Origin: an uncultured cyanobacterium
GTDB taxonomy: Bacteria; Cyanobacteriota; Vampirovibrionia; Gastranaerophilales; Gastranaerophilaceae
Direction of reading: 5' to 3'
Assembly: GCA_902495705.1 (NCBI GenBank)
Contig: CABUXT010000002.1
Location: 1-64,000 of the forward strand
DNA length: 64,000 bases
Numbering within the stretch: the first letter of the stretch is position 1; each line of letters starts with the position of its first letter. Shown here piece after piece: positions 13,513 to 22,330 of this stretch. Below the pieces are notes generated by a model. It was given only the letters and a program-made list of their open reading frames with translations. It searched no databases and was not told the DNA's origin. A program made the translations under genes and the position numbers.

Positions 13513-16053
13513 CTACTTAGCCTCCTTTGCCTGTTGCGGTTTCTTCATATAACCAAAGAAGAACTGCGATAACAAGGTTACACCAACTAGTCCGGCTCCT
13601 AAAGTTCCAAATATTTTGAACCATTTATTTCCGTTAAAGGTGTTATTAAAATGTCTAAATGCCATATCAGATGGAGCACTACCCATCATCAAGAATTTAG
13701 TTTCTGATGAAGATGGAACACGTTTTCCGTCAACCAAGAAATTAGGTTTTGCAAAATAAAAATCTCCACCCAAAATATCAAGCGCTTGAGCTCTATATTT
13801 TTTGAAATCGTCAAAGAATACAGAAGATTGTATTTTTTCAACTGTATCGTGGTGCAAATCACCACCAAACATCAATTTCATAACGGCATCAAAGTAATTT
13901 CTATCATTAGCAATTTCTACCAATTCAGAAGATTCTTTTGTACCAAAGTATTTATTAATAACCTTTCCTGCAGCAGTTCTAATTTGAGAACAATCAGTTC
14001 TATCAGGATTAGGGTCACGTTTTTGCCAAAACTTAACTGCAAAATCTGAATTGTGACCATCTAACAAGGTTTGTTTTGCCAATTCAACAAGCTCTTCTTT
14101 AACTGCCCTTGGCATTTGTGGAGTCAATACAGAATCCAAACCTTCAACTGTTGAAATTTTGTGATACATATCTGCCAAATTAAGTAACCTGTAGAATGAA
14201 GTTTTTACACCCTTAACTCTATCTGTCACAAAATTCAACATTAAATCTTTCAATGAAGTTTGAGCACTTTCAGGGAAACCAACTAAAGCTTCCGCGGTAT
14301 TATAAAAACCAGCACCTCTTAAAATTTTTGCCGCATTATCAAATGTTGTTTCAACATTTGACTTATACAAATTTGAAGTCTTTGCTTGTGTCATATCAAG
14401 AGATGACATTTTTCCATGCAGATTTGAAAAGGCTTTTTCGACAGATTCAATAAATTTGCCATAGGCTGCTTTATCTGAAGTAATGCTTTCAAGCTTGTTT
14501 CTCATTACCTCAGAAGAGATTTCGCCATCCAAACGAGCCATTCTGATTTCTTCCGGCGTGAAATTCATCGCCTTAAATATAGCATTTTCGGTTTCATTCC
14601 AAGCATTAGCAAGAGCCGTTTCAGGAGCTTGAGCAACCTTCATATATGCATATTTATCCAAAACAGAGTTACCTGCCTTCATTTTATTAAGAGCAGAAGA
14701 AATGCCTTTTAACGTATCTGATAAATTCTCACTCAAAATAGCTGCTGGCTGTAACTTCAAAGCCTTTACTAATGGAGAATTCTCGCCATGTGAAGATGAG
14801 TGAATAAATTTTTGCATTAAGAAGTTTAACTTTTTAGCAACTTTAGTATCTGGATTTTCCTCAATAAATTTATTGACATTATCTTCAAATAATTTTTGAA
14901 TAATCTTTGAATGTTCTGAAAAATCTTTGTACTTACCTTCTAACAAGTTTCTAGAACTCAATGCATGCGAAATTGCATCTTCATCAGGTATAAGTTTTGC
15001 CAATTCATCTTGAGATAGTTTTGCCGGAGCTAAAATATCAGACATTGATTTATGAACCGCTTTTAGGGTATCTTCTGATAACTTAAACTTATCATTTGTT
15101 GGCAACAATTGAGCCAAATCTTTGCGTACATTTGTTGAAACTACATTATCTAAGCCTTCTGTAATATTTGATGCGATTGATTCGTACAATTCAGGTGTAA
15201 TTGGTTTATCTTTGTTATCTGCAAGGATTTTTGCCAATTCTGCTTCCGGTTTTGAAAAATCATATTTTTGAATTTCTTGAGGGAAATTCGTCATCAATGA
15301 TTCGGCGCGTTTATTCATGCGTTGGTCCATATATTTAGAAATAGGTTTTTCCAAAGCATTACACATCAAAGCACTCATCAATGGAGTTGCAAAACCTGCT
15401 GTCAACATCCACAAAGTATTGTTTTGAAGAGCAATTTTTCTCATTTTTTCTTGGATAAAATCTCTTCTGTTTGGAATATCTTTTGGAACATGAAGTCTGT
15501 CACCAATTTTGTTGATTTCTTTTTCTGAATACAAATCCCAAGGAATGAATTGGTGGTCTTGGTAGAACATTTTCTTTCTACCGTAGTTGTCTTCGTATTC
15601 TTGTCTAACATTAACACCATGAATCAATTTTGCAGGTAATTGAATAAACAATTTCGGCCACAAATCCATTGCACCAAAGAATGTTCCAAGACCTACAAAT
15701 TCAAAAATCTTAGTCATTGGAGTTTGTTTTTTAGTAAATAAATATGATGCAATTGCGAGTCCGCCGATTTTCATACCAACGTCATTCAAACGTCCTAATT
15801 CGTGGTCGTTAGCCTCACCTTTAACAGCATGTCCAAAGGCTTTTATATCATATTTAATATCTTTTTTAATTTCAGACGGTACATCAAAAATGCCTGTTTT
15901 AACCAAGTGTCCGTTGCTTGGCAATGGTTTTATAAATGTTCTGTTTGATAGTTCCTTATGAACGTCGAAATCTTTTACAACTTTATCTGAATTATATTGT
16001 TGCATTGCAGGCGGATTGCTTACGTATGATTGAATTAAATTTGTTGTTCTCAT
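13513..16053 (-). CDS. Large membrane-associated protein of unknown function (846 aa)
   Basis: I do not recognise this family. Residues about 90-140 hold two hydrophobic stretches (GGLAIASYLF, FVGLGTFFGAMDLW), another is near 215-235 (WMLTAGFATPLMSALMC), and a last one near the C-terminus (GTLGAGLVGVTLLSQFFFGYM) precedes a Lys-rich tail. The roughly 550 residues between are charged, helical and without repeats. No signal peptide is seen. It sits between a 360-residue membrane protein, which starts the transcript, and the GH13 gene, with gaps of 0-2 bases, so the three proteins probably act together, perhaps at the envelope. Function unknown. Confidence 0.8.
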   Translation of the reverse strand: MRTTNLIQSYVSNPPAMQQYNSDKVVKDFDVHKELSNRTFIKPLPSNGHLVKTGIFDVPSEIKKDIKYDIKAFGHAVKGEANDHELGRLNDVGMKIGGLAIASYLFTKKQTPMTKIFEFVGLGTFFGAMDLWPKLFIQLPAKLIHGVNVRQEYEDNYGRKKMFYQDHQFIPWDLYSEKEINKIGDRLHVPKDIPNRRDFIQEKMRKIALQNNTLWMLTAGFATPLMSALMCNALEKPISKYMDQRMNKRAESLMTNFPQEIQKYDFSKPEAELAKILADNKDKPITPELYESIASNITEGLDNVVSTNVRKDLAQLLPTNDKFKLSEDTLKAVHKSMSDILAPAKLSQDELAKLIPDEDAISHALSSRNLLEGKYKDFSEHSKIIQKLFEDNVNKFIEENPDTKVAKKLNFLMQKFIHSSSHGENSPLVKALKLQPAAILSENLSDTLKGISSALNKMKAGNSVLDKYAYMKVAQAPETALANAWNETENAIFKAMNFTPEEIRMARLDGEISSEVMRNKLESITSDKAAYGKFIESVEKAFSNLHGKMSSLDMTQAKTSNLYKSNVETTFDNAAKILRGAGFYNTAEALVGFPESAQTSLKDLMLNFVTDRVKGVKTSFYRLLNLADMYHKISTVEGLDSVLTPQMPRAVKEELVELAKQTLLDGHNSDFAVKFWQKRDPNPDRTDCSQIRTAAGKVINKYFGTKESSELVEIANDRNYFDAVMKLMFGGDLHHDTVEKIQSSVFFDDFKKYRAQALDILGGDFYFAKPNFLVDGKRVPSSSETKFLMMGSAPSDMAFRHFNNTFNGNKWFKIFGTLGAGLVGVTLLSQFFFGYMKKPQQAKEAK

Positions 16054-17136
16054 CTAACTCACCACACTTTCTTTATTTTTGTCAAATACACTATCAGGAG
16101 ACGTATTTGTCGGTTTCTTTGTAATATGTAAAGTATTCAACAAGCCTAAAATTGTTGATAAAGCTGCAATTCCAAGCAAAGCTTTGCCTGAATGTTTTTC
16201 AAGTTTTGCCAACAGCCCCGGAGCCACAGAGTTATCAATATCCTTAACCATTGAAATGCTTGAACCTTTGTATAAATCTTTTGCACTTTCTACAAAACTG
16301 CTACCCAAAACTTTCAATGAGTGACCGAAATCCTTAGTATTCCAGAATTTTAAAGTTGCAACTTTGAAATATTTTTCCCAAGGTTTTTGGAAGGCCAAAG
16401 CAACACCAACACCTGCCCACAAGAAAGATGAAATACTTTTGGCAAGTTTTGATTTAACCAAAACTTCTTTATAGATTGGTTTAACTTCTTGGTCTGAGTC
16501 ATTTAAGTTTTCGCCAAGTCCGTTTTTCTTTGCGATTCTATCATATCTGAAATTGATTGCTTCGCCCTTTTTAGGGTCGCCATACAATTGGTCCCATCTA
16601 GGAAAATCCACACTCTCTCCGACTTTGTGGTATTCAATACTTGTCATGTTGCTGCAGTCATCAGGATTTTCTTGCAATAAATAATTAACTTTTGCATACG
16701 GAAGTTCAGTATCTATACCGGTTTTCCATTTTACAGGATAAGTAATTAAAGATTTTGACAAATTTTTAAACAAGCAATAAAGCACAACCCCCATAGCCAT
16801 CTTGTTGCCGAGTTTATTTGCTGCAACGGCTGCCGAATGTTGGAAATACTTGTTTGTAGAGTTAAAAATAGACATCAATGTGACACTACCGACAACGTAC
16901 GGCACAGTACCCATTGTTAAAAATTCATAAAAATTTGAATTTTTACTACCTTTTAAGCCTTTTGCAGGATATACGGTGAAAGCTTTTGTAAACTTTTCAA
17001 GACCAATACGCGTTTTTGTTGAGAGATTACTTTTTAACAGTGTATCCTCATCATAAGGCATACTGTTATTCTCCTCTTTTTTGTTAGACTTAAATGATAG
17101 ATTTTTCCCACTATAATTACTTATTGGTAATATCAT
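16054..17136 (-). CDS. Multi-pass membrane protein of unknown function (360 aa)
   Basis: First gene of the 17.1-11.8 kb transcript. It begins MILPISNYSGKNLSFKSNKK, an N-terminal NLSFKSN-type motif echoed by NVQFQANN in the GH13 protein downstream. Four hydrophobic segments are visible: about residues 75-95 (PYVVGSVTLMSIF), 118-135 (MAMGVVLYCLF), 240-256 (SFLWAGVGVALAF) and 325-345 (LLGIAALSTILGLL). The segment layout resembles that of the adjacent 846-residue protein, so a distant relation is possible. No enzyme motif is recognised. Confidence 0.78.
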   Translation of the reverse strand: MILPISNYSGKNLSFKSNKKEENNSMPYDEDTLLKSNLSTKTRIGLEKFTKAFTVYPAKGLKGSKNSNFYEFLTMGTVPYVVGSVTLMSIFNSTNKYFQHSAAVAANKLGNKMAMGVVLYCLFKNLSKSLITYPVKWKTGIDTELPYAKVNYLLQENPDDCSNMTSIEYHKVGESVDFPRWDQLYGDPKKGEAINFRYDRIAKKNGLGENLNDSDQEVKPIYKEVLVKSKLAKSISSFLWAGVGVALAFQKPWEKYFKVATLKFWNTKDFGHSLKVLGSSFVESAKDLYKGSSISMVKDIDNSVAPGLLAKLEKHSGKALLGIAALSTILGLLNTLHITKKPTNTSPDSVFDKNKESVVS

Positions 17137-17220
17137 GACAACTCCGCAATTTTATATCATTAGAATACATGTCAAGATAAAATTTTGTTATCTTGTTTTA
17201 TTTATATTTACAAATTTTAA

Positions 17221-17244
17221 CAATATTTTTACTTAAAAATATTG
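17221..17244 (-). terminator. AT-rich hairpin at the end of uppP
   Basis: CAATATTTTT (17221-17230) pairs with AAAAATATTG (17235-17244), overlapping the uppP stop codon and followed on the minus strand by TTAAAATTT. A weak terminator is plausible. Confidence 0.45.
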
Positions 17245-18071
17245 AAGAATACCAATGTGAATAACCCCATAATCACACAGTACCATCCGAAAATATTTAA
17301 TGAAAATTTTGAGATAAATTTCATAAAATATTTTATGCACAGATAACCTACAATTCCTGAAACTACAGTTCCGACAATTATGGCAATCCAGTTGTAAGTA
17401 ACCGCCTCTTGAACATCAATTTTCACCAAAGGATAAACCATTGACGCTCCGAGAATAATCGGAATACTCAACAAGAACGAATATCTGGCAGAAGTTTCTC
17501 TGTCTAAACCTGCAAATAAACCTGTTGCAATCGTACATCCTGAGCGAGACAACCCCGGAAGTACCGCAAAGCCTTGAGCTAAACCGATTAGCAAAGCTTG
17601 TTTTAAGGTTATATTGCTGTTTCGAGAACTTCTTTTTGACAAATATTCACTCAAAAATAATATTCCACCTGTGATAATCAGTAAACCACCCACTATGGCA
17701 GGATGGAACACCAAATGGTTAGCAACTTCGTTAAACGGAAGGGCTAACGCGATTGTAATAATTGTACCTGCAATTATATACAATCCTAATTTTGACAAAT
17801 ATGAAGAGAAATCTCTTGTTTTTATTGATTCAATCAAAGCATTGCAGATTTCTAAAATATCTTTTCTGAAAAAATACAAAACAGCAATCAATGTCCCTAA
17901 ATGCAACATTATATCAAGAAAAACTTCCTGATTTGATTGTTCTGTTATCGGTATATTTTTAAAAACTTTGTAAAAATTTGATGTAAATACAAGGTGAGCA
18001 GAACTTGAAACAGGCAAAAATTCACTCAAACCTTGAACTATTCCCATAAGTATTGATTGTATTAAAGTCAT
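17229..18071 (-). CDS. uppP: Undecaprenyl-diphosphatase (BacA/UppP)
   Basis: A 280-residue integral membrane phosphatase that recycles undecaprenyl pyrophosphate to the monophosphate carrier used for peptidoglycan and LPS. Family motifs EFLPVSSSAH (17-26) and PGLSRSG are present, and about eight hydrophobic segments follow. It is last in the transcript kdsD-kdsC-queD-uppP; GGAGAG precedes the ATG. The link to KDO synthesis and the nearby murein genes is functional, since all feed envelope assembly. Confidence 0.96.
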   Translation of the reverse strand: MTLIQSILMGIVQGLSEFLPVSSSAHLVFTSNFYKVFKNIPITEQSNQEVFLDIMLHLGTLIAVLYFFRKDILEICNALIESIKTRDFSSYLSKLGLYIIAGTIITIALALPFNEVANHLVFHPAIVGGLLIITGGILFLSEYLSKRSSRNSNITLKQALLIGLAQGFAVLPGLSRSGCTIATGLFAGLDRETSARYSFLLSIPIILGASMVYPLVKIDVQEAVTYNWIAIIVGTVVSGIVGYLCIKYFMKFISKFSLNIFGWYCVIMGLFTLVFFNIFK

Positions 18072-18102
18072 TTATATTTCTCTCCAAGTGTCTATCTAAT
18101 AA

Positions 18103-18465
18103 CTATTCAGCCTCAAAATATGAGCAACAAGAAGTTTGAGTTTCCCAAACAGTAACTTGGCTCAATTGAACAATACGTTCTTTTAATTTTGAATAAATAT
18201 AAGCTGAAATCATTTCACTTGAAGGACTTTCACCTTTAAATGCAGGTAATTCGTTCAAATCTTTGTGGTCCAAAGTATCTAAAACCGCATTCAATTCTTT
18301 TTTCAAAATTTTGTAATCAATCAAAATATTACTTTTGTTTAAAGTTTCACCTTGAACAAAAGCCTCCACCATCCAGTTGTGACCATGTTGATTTTCACAT
18401 TCTCCGTCATAATTCAACAAGTGATGTGCTGCTGCAAAAAATGCTTGTGTTTTAATTTCGTACAT
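18103..18465 (-). CDS. queD: 6-carboxytetrahydropterin synthase (QueD)
   Basis: A 120-residue T-fold enzyme that converts dihydroneopterin triphosphate to 6-carboxytetrahydropterin in queuosine synthesis. The zinc-binding His cluster AAAHHL plus CENQHGHN (Cys23, His27, His29) and the LDHKDLNE and SSEMIS motifs are intact. The other queuosine genes (queE, queC) are not nearby. The 21-base gap to kdsC leaves no room for a preQ1 riboswitch. 6-pyruvoyltetrahydropterin synthase is the close alternative, but the Cys and length favour QueD. Confidence 0.92.
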   Translation of the reverse strand: MYEIKTQAFFAAAHHLLNYDGECENQHGHNWMVEAFVQGETLNKSNILIDYKILKKELNAVLDTLDHKDLNELPAFKGESPSSEMISAYIYSKLKERIVQLSQVTVWETQTSCCSYFEAE

Positions 18466-18486
18466 ATTTATATCCCCTACTTTATA

Positions 18487-18981
18487 TTATTGTTCATTCA
18501 CGGCATCAAAGATGAAGTCGCACAACTCGCGCACTGCACCTCTTCCGCCATCTCTTTCCGCTTTAAAATTGCAAACTTTTTGAACCCTGCCAACCGCATC
18601 ATTTGGGCAAGCCGCGATTGCAACTTTTTCCAAAATACAAATATCAGGCTCATCATCGCCCATATAAGCTACTTGAGAAAAATCAAGTTCATATTTTTGC
18701 ATAATTCCTTCCAAGATAGGTAACTTATTTTTTACCCCTTGATAAACCTCAGTTACGCGCAAATCAGTAGCACGACGGTCAACAGTACCGTTTTTTCGTC
18801 CTGTGATTATTGCAGTAATAAAACCGCTTTTAGCCATTTTGGCAAGTCCATGACCATCTTTTGCATTGAATGTTTTATATTCAATTCCGTTTTCATCATA
18901 AGTAATGCTGCCATCTGTCATAACGCCATCAACATCAAAGGCTAACAGTTTAATTTTGCTTGCTTTTTCTCTCAAATCCAT
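18487..18981 (-). CDS. kdsC: 3-deoxy-D-manno-octulosonate 8-phosphate phosphatase
   Basis: A 164-residue HAD phosphatase without a cap domain. The nucleophile motif is DVDGVMTDG (Asp16, Asp18), followed by ITGR and the Mg-binding GDDEPD. It makes KDO from KDO-8-phosphate for the lipopolysaccharide inner core. Its ATG overlaps the stop of kdsD by one base (TAATG), so the two are coupled, and the pair implies an LPS-type outer membrane. kdsA and kdsB are not in this window. Confidence 0.94.
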   Translation of the reverse strand: MDLREKASKIKLLAFDVDGVMTDGSITYDENGIEYKTFNAKDGHGLAKMAKSGFITAIITGRKNGTVDRRATDLRVTEVYQGVKNKLPILEGIMQKYELDFSQVAYMGDDEPDICILEKVAIAACPNDAVGRVQKVCNFKAERDGGRGAVRELCDFIFDAVNEQ

Positions 18982-19961
18982 TATGCCACCCCGGCTCTCA
19001 ACAAATCGTGAACATGGATTACACCAACAGGAATGTTATTTTCATCAACCACGGCAAGAGCCGTAATTGAGAATTTTTCCATCAAATTCAACGCAGATGC
19101 TGCGTAAGCATCTGAAGTTATTCGTTTTGGATTTGAAGTCATAACATCTTTGATTTTCAAGTTAGAAATATCGTGGTATTTGATTACGGTTCTTCTGATA
19201 TCACCATCTGTCAAAACGCCTGATAGTTTTTTATCAGAATCTACAACCATTGCCATCCCTAATTTGTATTCAGAAATTGTATTAATTACATCTGTAAATG
19301 ATTCATCATCTGACACAACAGGCATTTTATCACCTGTAATCATCAAATCACGTACCTTATAAGTCAAACCTTTACCCAACTTGCCTGACGGATGATACAT
19401 CAAAAAGTCTTCTTTTGTAAAACCTTTTTTCTCCATCAAACAAACAGCTAAAGCATCCCCCATTGCAAGCGTTGCAGTTGTGCTTGCTGTCGGAGCTTTG
19501 CCAAGCGGACAAGCTTCTCGCTCAACAGAGATATCAAGAGTAACTTCGCTTGTTTTAGCTAATGTTGAATTGAGATTTCCTGTCATACCAATCATTTCAC
19601 AGCCAAAACGCTTGATTAGCGGTAAAAGGTTCAATAATTCTTGAGTTTCTCCACTGTTTGAAATTGCAATAATAACGTCATTTCTTGTTATTACACCGGA
19701 ATCACCATGTGTACTTTCAGCAGGATGCAAGAAATACGCAGGAGTACCAGTAGAAGACATGGTGGCAGCAATTTTTTTACCGATAAGTCCTGATTTGCCC
19801 ATCCCTGTAACAATTACACGCCCTTTACAGTTGTATAAAATATCTACAGCCTTGTCAAAATCATCCCCTATATTGTTTTTCAATCTTAAAATAGCCTTAG
19901 CCTCAATATCCAAGACATCTTTCGCCAATTCATTTATACTATTTAAAGTCATAGCTACCAT
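18981..19961 (-). CDS. kdsD: D-arabinose 5-phosphate isomerase
   Basis: A 326-residue enzyme converting ribulose 5-phosphate to arabinose 5-phosphate, the first committed step to KDO. An SIS domain (about 30-170) with GMGKSGLIGKK and STHGDSG is followed by two CBS domains (about 200-326). Start at 19961 fits GAGAGGTGG upstream; the ATG at 19952 is the alternative. It heads the transcript and overlaps kdsC by one base. Confidence 0.95.
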   Translation of the reverse strand: MVAMTLNSINELAKDVLDIEAKAILRLKNNIGDDFDKAVDILYNCKGRVIVTGMGKSGLIGKKIAATMSSTGTPAYFLHPAESTHGDSGVITRNDVIIAISNSGETQELLNLLPLIKRFGCEMIGMTGNLNSTLAKTSEVTLDISVEREACPLGKAPTASTTATLAMGDALAVCLMEKKGFTKEDFLMYHPSGKLGKGLTYKVRDLMITGDKMPVVSDDESFTDVINTISEYKLGMAMVVDSDKKLSGVLTDGDIRRTVIKYHDISNLKIKDVMTSNPKRITSDAYAASALNLMEKFSITALAVVDENNIPVGVIHVHDLLRAGVA

Positions 19962-19987
19962 ATCCCACCTCTCTTAACTCTTATTAA

Positions 19988-19993
19988 ATTATA
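19988..19993 (-). promoter_or_regulatory. -10 element upstream of kdsD
   Basis: A perfect TATAAT on the minus strand lies 27 bases ahead of the kdsD start; the matching -35 is weak. Confidence 0.4.
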
Positions 19994-20079
19994 CAATAAA
20001 TATCCTACAAATGAAGTATCTTTACAAAACTTTTATGAATTTAGCGGAAATTCTGCCGAAAAAAGTAATAAGGAGCATT

Positions 20080-20334
20080 ATGAGAGAAATTTTTAAAATC
20101 ACTACACAAAAATTTGACAGCAAAGATATTTTGTCAGATTTAAAATCAAAAAATGCTGATATTATTGATTTGTCAGAACTAAATTTGTTTGAGGCAACTA
20201 AAGCAATAATGATGATTTCGACTTACAGCAAATGCAAAAAAAATACTAAAAATTTCCGTTACAAAGTCTCTACCCCAAACCTAAAAAACATTTTGAGCGA
20301 AATTCCACTTGGGTGCAGTGTTGAATTTGTTTAA
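20080..20334 (+). CDS. Small hypothetical protein, 84 aa, possibly TusA/SirA-like
   Basis: Start placed at 20080 because AAGGAG is 5 bases ahead; the frame is open from an ATG at 20011 without a ribosome site. A strand (REIFKITTQKF) is followed by IIDLSELNLFEATKAIMMIST, whose DLSxLNLxEA pattern is like the DxxGLxCPxP loop of TusA-type folds but lacks the Cys. The C-terminus SEIPLGCSVEFV is strand-like. Function unknown; the fold suggestion is weak. It is convergent with the pilin 3 gene. Confidence 0.6.
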   Translation: MREIFKITTQKFDSKDILSDLKSKNADIIDLSELNLFEATKAIMMISTYSKCKKNTKNFRYKVSTPNLKNILSEIPLGCSVEFV

Positions 20335-20349
20335 TAGATAGAATTGCAA

Positions 20350-21057
20350 TTATGGCAAATTGTGAATATAAAAGTACGAACAACCATCACCATAATCTGT
20401 TTTATTGCAACTCCCATCACCTTTCATTAAAGGTATCAATACACCATCTGCAGGTCCCCAACCATCATAATGACCTTTTGCAGGTCTGACGATATAGTTG
20501 TCAGTATCAAAGATAGCAAAAAATATATCTTCGCCTCTTTTATTAGGTTTGCTGTAACCATTGACATCAAATAAAATTATATTTGCATCAAGACACATTA
20601 AACCTCCACTTAACAAGGATAAACAACTGGCTCCGCCACCCCAGTTTCCTAAATCATTATCTATTTTTCTCCCATCAAACGCATACGTTGGATATGCCTC
20701 TGGTGCACAGCCTTCTTCAACATATTTTTTTGAGTGGCATACCGCACTTGTTTTCATGTGTTTAGAAAATAGTGTAGCAAGAGCGTATTCATAATCCTCT
20801 TGGCTATTGAAATCGCGCGAACTTGGGATTGGCGTCTCATCTTCTTGCATAAGTTTAAAAGCTTGTGCAATTGTAGCATAAGCTTTTCTCCACTTTAGAG
20901 CATTTGAACGCTTTTGATATTTTGCCATAAGAGTCGGAATAGTCATGGCTGCAACAATTCCGATTATCCCTAAAGTAATCAAAACTTCCGAAAGTGTAAA
21001 TGCATTGCACCTTTTGCGTGAATCATAGAAACGATTTGTTGCTTTAAAGATATTCAT
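20350..21057 (-). CDS. Type IV pilin-like protein 3
   Basis: A 235-residue prepilin-like protein. The start at 21057 (MNIFKATNRFYD) is chosen because AAAGGA lies 7 bases upstream; the longer frame to 21138 would run through the operator. The leader is longer than in copies 1 and 2 and ends in Ala rather than Gly: CNA before FTLSEVLITLGIIGIVAA. The exposed domain has six or more Cys and the loop ILFDVNGYSKPNKRGEDIFF, in pieces DVNGYSKPN and RGEDIFF, like the calcium-binding end of GspG-type pseudopilins. It diverges from the XRE gene at 21165. Confidence 0.9.
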   Translation of the reverse strand: MNIFKATNRFYDSRKRCNAFTLSEVLITLGIIGIVAAMTIPTLMAKYQKRSNALKWRKAYATIAQAFKLMQEDETPIPSSRDFNSQEDYEYALATLFSKHMKTSAVCHSKKYVEEGCAPEAYPTYAFDGRKIDNDLGNWGGGASCLSLLSGGLMCLDANIILFDVNGYSKPNKRGEDIFFAIFDTDNYIVRPAKGHYDGWGPADGVLIPLMKGDGSCNKTDYGDGCSYFYIHNLP

Positions 21058-21090
21058 CGGATGTCCTTTCTGATTATAATAATAATTTAT

Positions 21091-21110
21091 ATATTTACTA
21101 TAGTAAATAT
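21091..21110. promoter_or_regulatory. 20-base perfect palindrome, cassette 3 operator
   Basis: ATATTTACTATAGTAAATAT is a perfect palindrome. It lies where the pilin 3 -35 should be (TATAAT on the minus strand at 21078-21073), between two divergent genes. It is the best operator candidate of the four cassettes. Confidence 0.7.
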
Positions 21111-21164
21111 TATATTTATAATAATCTCTTTTGCTCATTCTGTCAATATAATAGAATAACTTCT

Positions 21165-21386
21165 ATGGAAAAGAATTTTGGATATACTTTAGGGGCAAAT
21201 ATTCGAGCAGAAAGGTTAAGAAGGCATTACACTCAGGACAAATTAGCGGAATTGCTTGATATGAGTATAAATTATGTCGGAAAGCTCGAAAGAGGCGTCG
21301 TTATCCCCAGTGCACTTGTTATTTTTAAGTTGTCTAAAATTTTAAGAGTTGATATTAATGATTTTTTTAAAGAAATAGAGATTTAG
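21165..21386 (+). CDS. Small XRE-family HTH regulator, pilin cassette 3
   Basis: A 73-residue single HTH domain: IRAERLRRHYTQDKLAELLDMS and INYVGKLERGVVIPS, in which YTQDKLAELL and NYVGKLERG form the DNA-reading pair. There is no Shine-Dalgarno, and TATAAT at 21147-21152 puts the likely transcript start about 6 bases before the ATG, so translation is nearly leaderless. It probably binds the perfect palindrome at 21091-21110 and controls both itself and pilin 3. Confidence 0.88.
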   Translation: MEKNFGYTLGANIRAERLRRHYTQDKLAELLDMSINYVGKLERGVVIPSALVIFKLSKILRVDINDFFKEIEI

Positions 21387-21423
21387 AGTTGTACTTGATA
21401 TTAGGATGAGATTTACTTATTCT

Positions 21424-21772
21424 TGTCATCCTAAACTTGATTTTAATAAAACAAAGAATACATTGTCACCCTGAACTTGTTTCAGGGTCTATCCATTTGA
21501 TTTTAGTCATGCTGAACGTGTTTCAGCATCTCTAATAAAACATATTAGTCTTATGTTAAATTTGTAATATTTGAGACCCTGAAATACCGAGTAGGAACAG
21601 AATATTACGTTTCGCTTTAGCTCAACTTATATTCTAGTCAATTCAGGGTGACTTATTTTTCTAATCAACATTGATAGATTCTGAATAGGATAAAATCTAA
21701 GCCAAACAAGTTGGCAAGATTTTTAATCCTTTCAGAATGACAATAGTATAATGTCGGCATAGCTATGCCGAC
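21424..21772. repeat. Dispersed palindromic repeat block
   Basis: Gene-free. It contains a short GTCATCCTAAACTTG half element, CACCCTGAACTTGTTTCAGG, the composite unit 21507-21652 whose second stem encloses the 53-base module 21587-21639, the long hairpin TTCTGAATAGGAT/ATCCTTTCAGAA (21677-21742) and the perfect palindrome GTCGGCATAGCTATGCCGAC (21753-21772). Each has relatives in other blocks of the window. Confidence 0.75.
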
Positions 21773-21898
21773 ATATTTTATAAAAAGACACAGTAATGAC
21801 AGGATTTTTTAATTTAACCACTTGACATCCTGCCCTCTAGACATCCAATTATTAACTTTTGTAACAAATGAGCCTTTGCCTGAAATAATGACTTTTGA

Positions 21899-21917
21899 AA
21901 ATACTTTATTAAAGTAT
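21899..21917 (+). promoter_or_regulatory. AAATACTTTAT box, copy 4, with inverted repeat
   Basis: AAATACTTTAT begins here, and ATACTTTA-T-TAAAGTAT (21901-21917) is a perfect inverted repeat. The box is 35 bases before the start at 21945, the same distance as copies 1 and 3. Confidence 0.5.
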
Positions 21918-21944
21918 AGAGAAAGCAAAGATGGAGATAGAGCA

Positions 21945-22250
21945 ATGGTTGACGGTATTAATTTTAACAGAATCGGTCATATAGATACTACAAAAGCTAA
22001 CGGTGTAAATAATATCAAAGCAAATGATACTAAAATCGGTAGCAGTTTCGGTTATGGATTTGCAAATTCTCCAACAGGTTTTGGTGTTGAAAGTGCAAGA
22101 TTTGAAGGTTTAACTTCAAAATTCAATTTCGACCTGCCTGCTTATGATAAAAATATCGCACAGTTTAATCCTACAGATGATGCGTTTAATAATATGAAAC
22201 ATTTAGACGCAGTTTTGGATAAACCTGAAAATGCGTATTGCGAAGTTTAA
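21945..22250 (+). CDS. Hypothetical protein, 101 aa
   Basis: Start at 21945 (MVDGINFNRIGHID) chosen for GGAG 8 bases ahead; an in-frame ATG further up lacks one. The protein is Asn-, Phe- and Gly-rich (IGSSFGYGFANSPTGFG, then FEGLTSKFNFDLPAYD), has no signal peptide and no membrane segment. The GF-rich middle looks flexible. No family recognised. It is followed by the terminator at 22271-22306. Confidence 0.7.
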   Translation: MVDGINFNRIGHIDTTKANGVNNIKANDTKIGSSFGYGFANSPTGFGVESARFEGLTSKFNFDLPAYDKNIAQFNPTDDAFNNMKHLDAVLDKPENAYCEV

Positions 22251-22270
22251 AAAGGACGGAAACTAGTAAA

Positions 22271-22306
22271 TAAAAAGAGCCTGACAAAACTTGTCAGACT
22301 CTTTTT
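22271..22306. terminator. Bidirectional terminator
   Basis: AAAAAGAG-C-CTGACAA pairs with TTGTCAG-A-CTCTTTTTT with A- and T-runs on the two flanks. It serves the + hypothetical gene and the - rplU-rpmA transcript. Confidence 0.88.
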
Positions 22307-22330
22307 TAATTGTTTAGAACCAATAGAAAA

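Noticed and set aside
18466..18486. preQ1 riboswitch before queD
   Set aside because: Only 21 bases separate kdsC and queD.
20080..20334. TusA sulfur carrier
   Set aside because: The helix-loop pattern is suggestive but the required Cys is missing, so it is left as hypothetical.
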